Shown here: one piece after another, positions 4,083 through 8,173 of the stretch
Position numbering within the stretch: position 1 is the first letter of the stretch
Layout of the letters: every line of letters starts with the position of its first letter
NCBI GenBank assembly: GCA_021785095.1
Contig: JAJYGM010000331.1
Coordinates: 1 to 8,173 of the forward strand
From: Actinomycetes bacterium
Lineage (GTDB): Bacteria > Actinomycetota > Acidimicrobiia > Acidimicrobiales > Bog-793
Direction: 5' to 3'
DNA: 8,173 nucleotides
Made by a program: the position numbers and the translations under genes
The notes under the pieces: generated by a model
Told to the model about the DNA's origin: nothing
Seen by the model: only the letters and a program-made list of their open reading frames with translations
The model's database searches: none

Positions 4083-5938
4083 CTGTCCTCCGGCTCGTCT
4101 GGTTGAAGGTACTGGTGGTCGGTCTCGGGCGGCTGTTCCTCCCAGCTCCAGCCTGCCTCTTCGAGCGCAGCGAGGGCGGCGAACCGGCCGCCCGCTGCAA
4201 CGAGGTCGCCGGGTGTCCCCTCCTCGACGACCCTGCCCGCCTCCATGACGACGACGCGGTCGGCGTCGCGAGCCGTCGAGATCCGGTGTGCCACCATGAC
4301 GACCGCACACCCTTTGGACCAGGCTGAGTCCGCCAGCGCGGCCCTGAAGGAGGCGTCGCTGCTTGCGTCGATCGCGGCCGTCGCCTCATCGAGCAGCAGC
4401 ACGAGCGGCTCGGCGACGAGCGCTCTCGCGAGAGCCACCAGCTGGCGCTGACCCGCCGAAAGCGCAAAGCCCGCGCCGCCACCGCCACCCAGGAGCACCG
4501 TGTCGAGACCTTCGGGTAGAGCCGCCGCGAGCCCATCGAGCCCGACGAGCGCGAGCGTCTCTCTCACCGCCTCGTCGGAGATCCCCTCGTCGCCCAGCGT
4601 GACGTTGTCGCGCAGCGTGCCGGAGAAGAGCTGGACATGCTGGGGGACGACGCCAACCACCCGTCGCCGCAGTGGCTCGTCGATGTCGCGAGGGGTTCGG
4701 CCGGCGAGGCGGACCTCGCCCGAGTCGGGCGGATAGGAGCCGACTGCCAGTGCTAGGAGCGTCGACTTCCCTGAACCTGTCCGACCGACGATCGCGACAC
4801 GCTCCCCGGGGCGCACGACGAGCGAAACGTCGCAGAGGACCGGAGTTCCCGGCTGGTAGCCGAAGGTCACATCGTCGAGCTCGATGCCTGCATCGCCGAT
4901 CGGCTCCGCGGCAGGCGGAAGTGCCTCCACCGGCAGGTCCAGCACCTCGAGGACCCGCTCCGCCCCAGCGAGCGCCGCCTGCACGGCGTTCCACTGGTCA
5001 CCGAGTGCGACGATAGGTGCGAAGAATCCCTGGAACAACAGCACGAAGGCCACGAGCGTGCCGAGGTTGACTCCCGCGGTCCCGAACACACCGCGTGCCC
5101 CGACGAAGAGGAGAAGCGCGATCACCGTCGAGGACAAGAGTGCCGTGACCGGCGTGAAGAAGGCGTTGTAGCGCACCGAGGACTCCTGGGCGACGAGCGT
5201 GCCGTGCAGCGCCCTGCGGAACCGCACGACGAACGCCTCCTCGCGGCGAAAGGCATGGATCGTGTCGGTGCCACCGAGCGTCTCGGAGAGCTGGGTGTTC
5301 AGCTCACCGACCGCGACCCTCGTCGCGCGCTCCGCGTCGCGGACCCTCACCTGGAGCCATCGGCTCACGAACACGAGCGGAGGGAGCACGACGAGCGACA
5401 CGAGGCTGAGCATCGGGCTGACGACGATCATCGCGACGGCGATGGCAACGACCGACACGGCCTGGCCCACCAGGGTCGTGATCCCGTCGGTGAACAGCGT
5501 GTCGATGGTCTCAACGTCTGCGGTCGCCCTACCGATCGTGTCCCCGACCGGCGTCTGGTCGAGGTAGGAGACGGGGAGCGCCGAGAGGTGTGCGAACAGC
5601 TCCACGCGGATCGTCACGATGATCCGCTGGGCCACGATCGCCGCGAGGTAGCTGTACAAGTAGACGAGTGCCGCCCCCGCGGCGATGGCGCCCAGATAGG
5701 CGAGGCCAGACACGACGAGCCCAGCGGTGCGCCGAGGAACGAGGTCGGCGTTGACGACGTGACGCACCACCAGCGGCGGCACCACGCCGGCGAGTGCTGC
5801 TCCGACGACGCAAAGCGCCACAACCGCGATGCGGCCCCGCCAGGGGCGCGCGAGCGACCAGACCTGATCCCAAAAGCGCGGGGTGGAGGGCACGGTCCCT
5901 CCCGCGCCCGCACGCGGCGCTGACGAGAGGGCGCTCAC
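4079..5938 (-). CDS. ABC exporter half-transporter, catalytic-Glu subunit (BmrD/YheH-like)
   Basis: This 619-residue protein has an N-terminal six-helix exporter domain (about 36-312) fused to an ATPase domain (about 350-595). ATPase landmarks are Y361 (A-loop), GRTGSGKST (385-393, Walker A), Q433, the signature LSAGQ (493-497), LLLDEAT with D517 and catalytic E518 (Walker B), and switch H551. The signature differs from the usual LSGGQ; in heterodimeric exporters the subunit that keeps the Glu often has such a variant, contributing to the degenerate site of its partner. A five-Gly run (484-488) just before the signature is unusual. I chose the GTG at 5938 because it overlaps the preceding stop as GTGA; the frame stays open far upstream, but that part is a shadow of the first ABC gene. 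It acts in the cytoplasmic membrane, presumably with its neighbour, expelling a drug, lipid or peptide. The substrate cannot be read from the sequence. Confidence 0.93.
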   Translation of the reverse strand: MSALSSAPRAGAGGTVPSTPRFWDQVWSLARPWRGRIAVVALCVVGAALAGVVPPLVVRHVVNADLVPRRTAGLVVSGLAYLGAIAAGAALVYLYSYLAAIVAQRIIVTIRVELFAHLSALPVSYLDQTPVGDTIGRATADVETIDTLFTDGITTLVGQAVSVVAIAVAMIVVSPMLSLVSLVVLPPLVFVSRWLQVRVRDAERATRVAVGELNTQLSETLGGTDTIHAFRREEAFVVRFRRALHGTLVAQESSVRYNAFFTPVTALLSSTVIALLLFVGARGVFGTAGVNLGTLVAFVLLFQGFFAPIVALGDQWNAVQAALAGAERVLEVLDLPVEALPPAAEPIGDAGIELDDVTFGYQPGTPVLCDVSLVVRPGERVAIVGRTGSGKSTLLALAVGSYPPDSGEVRLAGRTPRDIDEPLRRRVVGVVPQHVQLFSGTLRDNVTLGDEGISDEAVRETLALVGLDGLAAALPEGLDTVLLGGGGGAGFALSAGQRQLVALARALVAEPLVLLLDEATAAIDASSDASFRAALADSAWSKGCAVVMVAHRISTARDADRVVVMEAGRVVEEGTPGDLVAAGGRFAALAALEEAGWSWEEQPPETDHQYLQPDEPEDR

Positions 5939-7824
5939 GGCCGTGTTCCAGCGCCTTGAGAGCCGGTCTCGAGGCGGGCCTGGGCTCTCACAATCCGCGC
6001 GTAGAGGCCGTCGCGCACGACGAGCTCGGCGTGGGTCCCGATCTCGCGCACGCGACCGGCATCCAGTACGACGACGACGTCGGCAAGAGGAAACGCCGCG
6101 AGGCGGTGCGAGATCAGCAGGATCGTTGCTCGCTCCCCCTCGGGTGCTCCTGGACCGAACGCCGCGCGCAGCCCAGCGACGATCGCTGCTTCGGTGTGCA
6201 CGTCCGCCGCCGAGAACGGATCGTCTAAGACCAGCAAACCGGGGACCTGGCCCTGCGCGGCGAGCGCTCTGGCGAGCGCGATGCGTTGGCGCTGGCCGCC
6301 TGATACGCGCACTCCCAGTTCTCCGATCTGGGTTGCGAGTCCGTCCGACATCTCGGCGATGTCGCGGTCCAACTCGGCCAGCGCGATCGCGCGGTCTGTG
6401 ATCCGTGACGGGGAGCCGACCAGTGGGACCGACGCCCAGAGCGCCACGTTCTCCGCGACGGTCCCGGAGAAAAGGTGCGGCTCCTGCCCCAGATAGCCCA
6501 CGGAAGCCGCGCGCTCTGCAGGATCCAACGACGCGGCGCGACGATTGCCAATCCAGACGTCCCCGGAGCTTGGCGGCACGATGCCGGCGGCGATACGTGC
6601 GAGCGTGCTCTTGCCGGAGCCAACCGGACCCGTCACCGCGATGAAGGCCCCTGCAGGGGCATCGAGGTCCAGATCGACGACCGCAGGTGTCGGCGCGCCT
6701 GGGTACGCGAACGTGACCGCGTCCAGGCGGAAGCCCACAGGCGGACGCTGGCGCGCCACGTGCGCGCCGGGGACAGACATAGCGCCGGAGACAGACATAG
6801 CGCCGGGGACCAGAGTCGCGCTGAACCGCTCGCGTCGCGAACCGAGCTCGAGCCGCAGCGGTGGGGCAAGCAGCGACGCAAGCCGGCTGTACGCGGCTCC
6901 GCCTGCCTGGACACGATTGACCATCTGGGGAATCCGCGGCGAGCGGGTCACGAACCGCGAGAAGAGCGCCAGGAATGCGACCAGGCCGCCGAGCGACATC
7001 GACGCTGCGGCCACCTGTCGGCCACCGACCCAGATGATGAAAACCACACCCGACGACAACACCGCCGTGTAGACAGCCGAAAGAGCCTCTTCGAGCCGGA
7101 TTGCGGCGAGCTCGGCATCGGCCTGGCGTTCGGCGAGCGCGTGGACCTGCTTCGTGGCCGCATGGGTCCGCCCGAAGAGCCGCAGGAGCCTGAGCGCTCC
7201 GATCCGCTCCCGGAGGGCCACGGTGAGCTCGGCTTCGGTCTCGCGCGAGATCCGTGTTCTCTGGGAGACCCAAACGCCCGATCGCTTCGCCATCCATAGC
7301 GCCAGCGGGACCGGAGCGAGGGCGAGGAGGGCGATCACTGGTGAAAGGACGAACATCGTGATGATGAGCGACGCCGAGAAAAGGAGGGTGTCCCACGTCT
7401 CGACCATTACCTCGCCCACGCCGGTGCCCAACACCTGAACGTCGCCGATTGCTCGGGCCATCACGTCGCCAACGGGGATCGAAGCACCGCCTGGTGCTCG
7501 CGCAGTTAGCGCACCTCGGAGGGTGTCGGCTCGGACGCTGGCGACGAATCGCGTACGGGCGACCCCTAGCCAATATCGCTTGCCCATCCTCGGGACCTCG
7601 GTGGCAGCGGACCCGGCGGCTAGGAGGAGCGCCGCCGACGCGACATGGCCCGTCGTCCCCGTCCCTCGTTGAACCGCCTGGACAGCGTTGATCACGTTGC
7701 CGAGCAGAAGCGGCGGGAGCACGACCGCCACATTCATTGCGATGCCACACAGCGAACCGGCCACGATCAGCCATAGCAGCTGTCGGTAGTAGGGAAGCAG
7801 TCGCCACAGGTAGTGCCGGGTCAT
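5935..7824 (-). CDS. ABC exporter half-transporter, degenerate-site subunit (BmrC/YheI-like)
   Basis: The 629-residue protein has a six-helix exporter domain (about 14-295) and an ATPase domain (about 365-612). Visible motifs are Y374 (A-loop), GPVGSGKST (399-407), Q447, VSGGQ (507-511), LLVLDDP (Walker B, D534) and H573. D535 stands where the catalytic Glu is expected. That change is typical of one half of heterodimeric exporters such as BmrCD, LmrCD and TM287/288, so this subunit should form the poorly hydrolysing site and pair with the next gene. The linker (about 339-355) has a six-residue duplication, GAMSVSGAMSVPGA. The start is uncertain: ATG 7824 puts AAAGGA 11 bases upstream and begins MTRHYLWRLLPYY; ATG 7836 and GTG 7878 would add 4 or 18 mostly basic residues. 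It is the first gene of operon 2. Confidence 0.92.
   Translation of the reverse strand: MTRHYLWRLLPYYRQLLWLIVAGSLCGIAMNVAVVLPPLLLGNVINAVQAVQRGTGTTGHVASAALLLAAGSAATEVPRMGKRYWLGVARTRFVASVRADTLRGALTARAPGGASIPVGDVMARAIGDVQVLGTGVGEVMVETWDTLLFSASLIITMFVLSPVIALLALAPVPLALWMAKRSGVWVSQRTRISRETEAELTVALRERIGALRLLRLFGRTHAATKQVHALAERQADAELAAIRLEEALSAVYTAVLSSGVVFIIWVGGRQVAAASMSLGGLVAFLALFSRFVTRSPRIPQMVNRVQAGGAAYSRLASLLAPPLRLELGSRRERFSATLVPGAMSVSGAMSVPGAHVARQRPPVGFRLDAVTFAYPGAPTPAVVDLDLDAPAGAFIAVTGPVGSGKSTLARIAAGIVPPSSGDVWIGNRRAASLDPAERAASVGYLGQEPHLFSGTVAENVALWASVPLVGSPSRITDRAIALAELDRDIAEMSDGLATQIGELGVRVSGGQRQRIALARALAAQGQVPGLLVLDDPFSAADVHTEAAIVAGLRAAFGPGAPEGERATILLISHRLAAFPLADVVVVLDAGRVREIGTHAELVVRDGLYARIVRAQARLETGSQGAGTRP
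6764..6811. repeat. 18-base in-frame tandem repeat in the exporter linker
   Basis: Units at 6764-6781 and 6782-6799 differ at one base, and a third partial unit (GCGCCGGGGAC) follows from 6800. In the minus-strand gene it encodes the repeated six residues G-A-M-S-V-[SP] between the membrane and ATPase domains. The length is a multiple of three, so expansion or contraction keeps the frame. Confidence 0.88.
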
Positions 7825-8173
7825 GGCGGTGAGCATCCTTTCTACTCGTCTCCGAGCACGGGCGCGGCGATGCACCACCCCCCTTCTCTCTTCGGCGCCT
7901 CGACGATCGAGCCGCTGCTCAGGGAAAACACTTCGGCGTGGGGGTTCCGAACATAGTCGGGTTACCGTTTCGCGACGAGCTCAGCCGTGGTGACGTCGTG
8001 GATGCCCTTCAAGTATTGGCGGACCACCCAATCGAGCCAGCGCCGGCGCGGTCCACGTCCAGACTCAAGCATCTCCACACCTCGCTGAGCTGGAGTGTCT
8101 CGAACTGATGACCCGGCGTCGCCTCACCTTGGTCGGTAGACATCGGCGCGGTGGTCGATGCGTACTGCCTTGA
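7825..8173. other. Leader region of the ABC operon, no convincing gene
   Basis: This stretch of about 350 bases ahead of the exporter operon should contain its promoter, but I see no good -35/-10 pair. A short inverted repeat CTCGA-CGA-TCGAG (7899-7911) might be an operator but could arise by chance. Two overlapping small minus-strand frames exist: one from ATG 8072 to 7962 (36 residues, containing WLDWVVRQYLKG, with GAGG seven bases before the start) and one from ATG 8143 to 8009 (44 residues). Neither matches a family I know; they could be pieces of one broken small gene. Confidence 0.45.

Noticed and set aside
5939..7807. Upstream extension of the second ABC gene's frame, giving a 1242-residue reading
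   Set aside because: The extension is an Arg-rich out-of-frame reading of the first ABC gene. The GTGA overlap at 5938 marks the true start.
7899..7911. CTCGA-CGA-TCGAG inverted repeat as an operator for the ABC operon
   Set aside because: Five-base arms are expected by chance in GC-rich DNA, and no promoter was found beside it.

Overview
The window is high-GC DNA (apart from one short AT-rich promoter island) and almost certainly actinobacterial. The best clue is a gene of the mycothiol-dependent maleylpyruvate isomerase/DinB-like family, because mycothiol is an Actinomycetota thiol. Heavy use of GTG starts, 4-base ATGA/GTGA gene junctions and hairpins without clear U-tracts fit that group. 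I cannot name a species. No rRNA, tRNA, CRISPR array or transposase is visible.

Layout: all six well-supported genes that belong to operons lie on the minus strand, in two operons. Operon 1 (2123 down to 153) encodes a TetR-family repressor, a mycothiol-dependent DinB-like enzyme and a metallo-beta-lactamase-fold (flavodiiron/ODP-like) protein. In front of it is a consensus-like promoter (TTGACA, 17-base spacer, AACTAT) whose -10 and start region are covered by a 35-base near-perfect inverted repeat, a very good candidate for the TetR autoregulatory operator. The middle gene has no stop at its end: it runs out of frame through the next gene for about 500 bases. A one-base change of frame would restore an ATGA junction like the others in the window.

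Operon 2 (7824 down to 3153) encodes two half-size ABC exporters and an aminoglycoside-phosphotransferase-fold protein, joined by GTGA and ATGA overlaps. The two half-transporters look like a heterodimer of the BmrC/BmrD (YheI/YheH) or LmrCD kind: the first has Asp in place of the catalytic Glu, the second has the Glu but a variant signature motif (LSAGQ). The coupled kinase-fold protein has Asn where the catalytic Asp is expected, so it may not be an ordinary kinase.

Between the operons (2172-3152) lies accessory-looking DNA: a plus-strand HicA-like toxin gene without a visible HicB partner, an unexplained stretch before it, one copy of a 27-base direct repeat whose other copy is near the left edge (so the pair brackets operon 1 plus hicA), a 15-base perfect palindrome, and a 15-base tandem repeat (about 4.5 copies) just past the end of operon 2. 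The right edge (7825-8173) is the leader of operon 2 and has no convincing gene.
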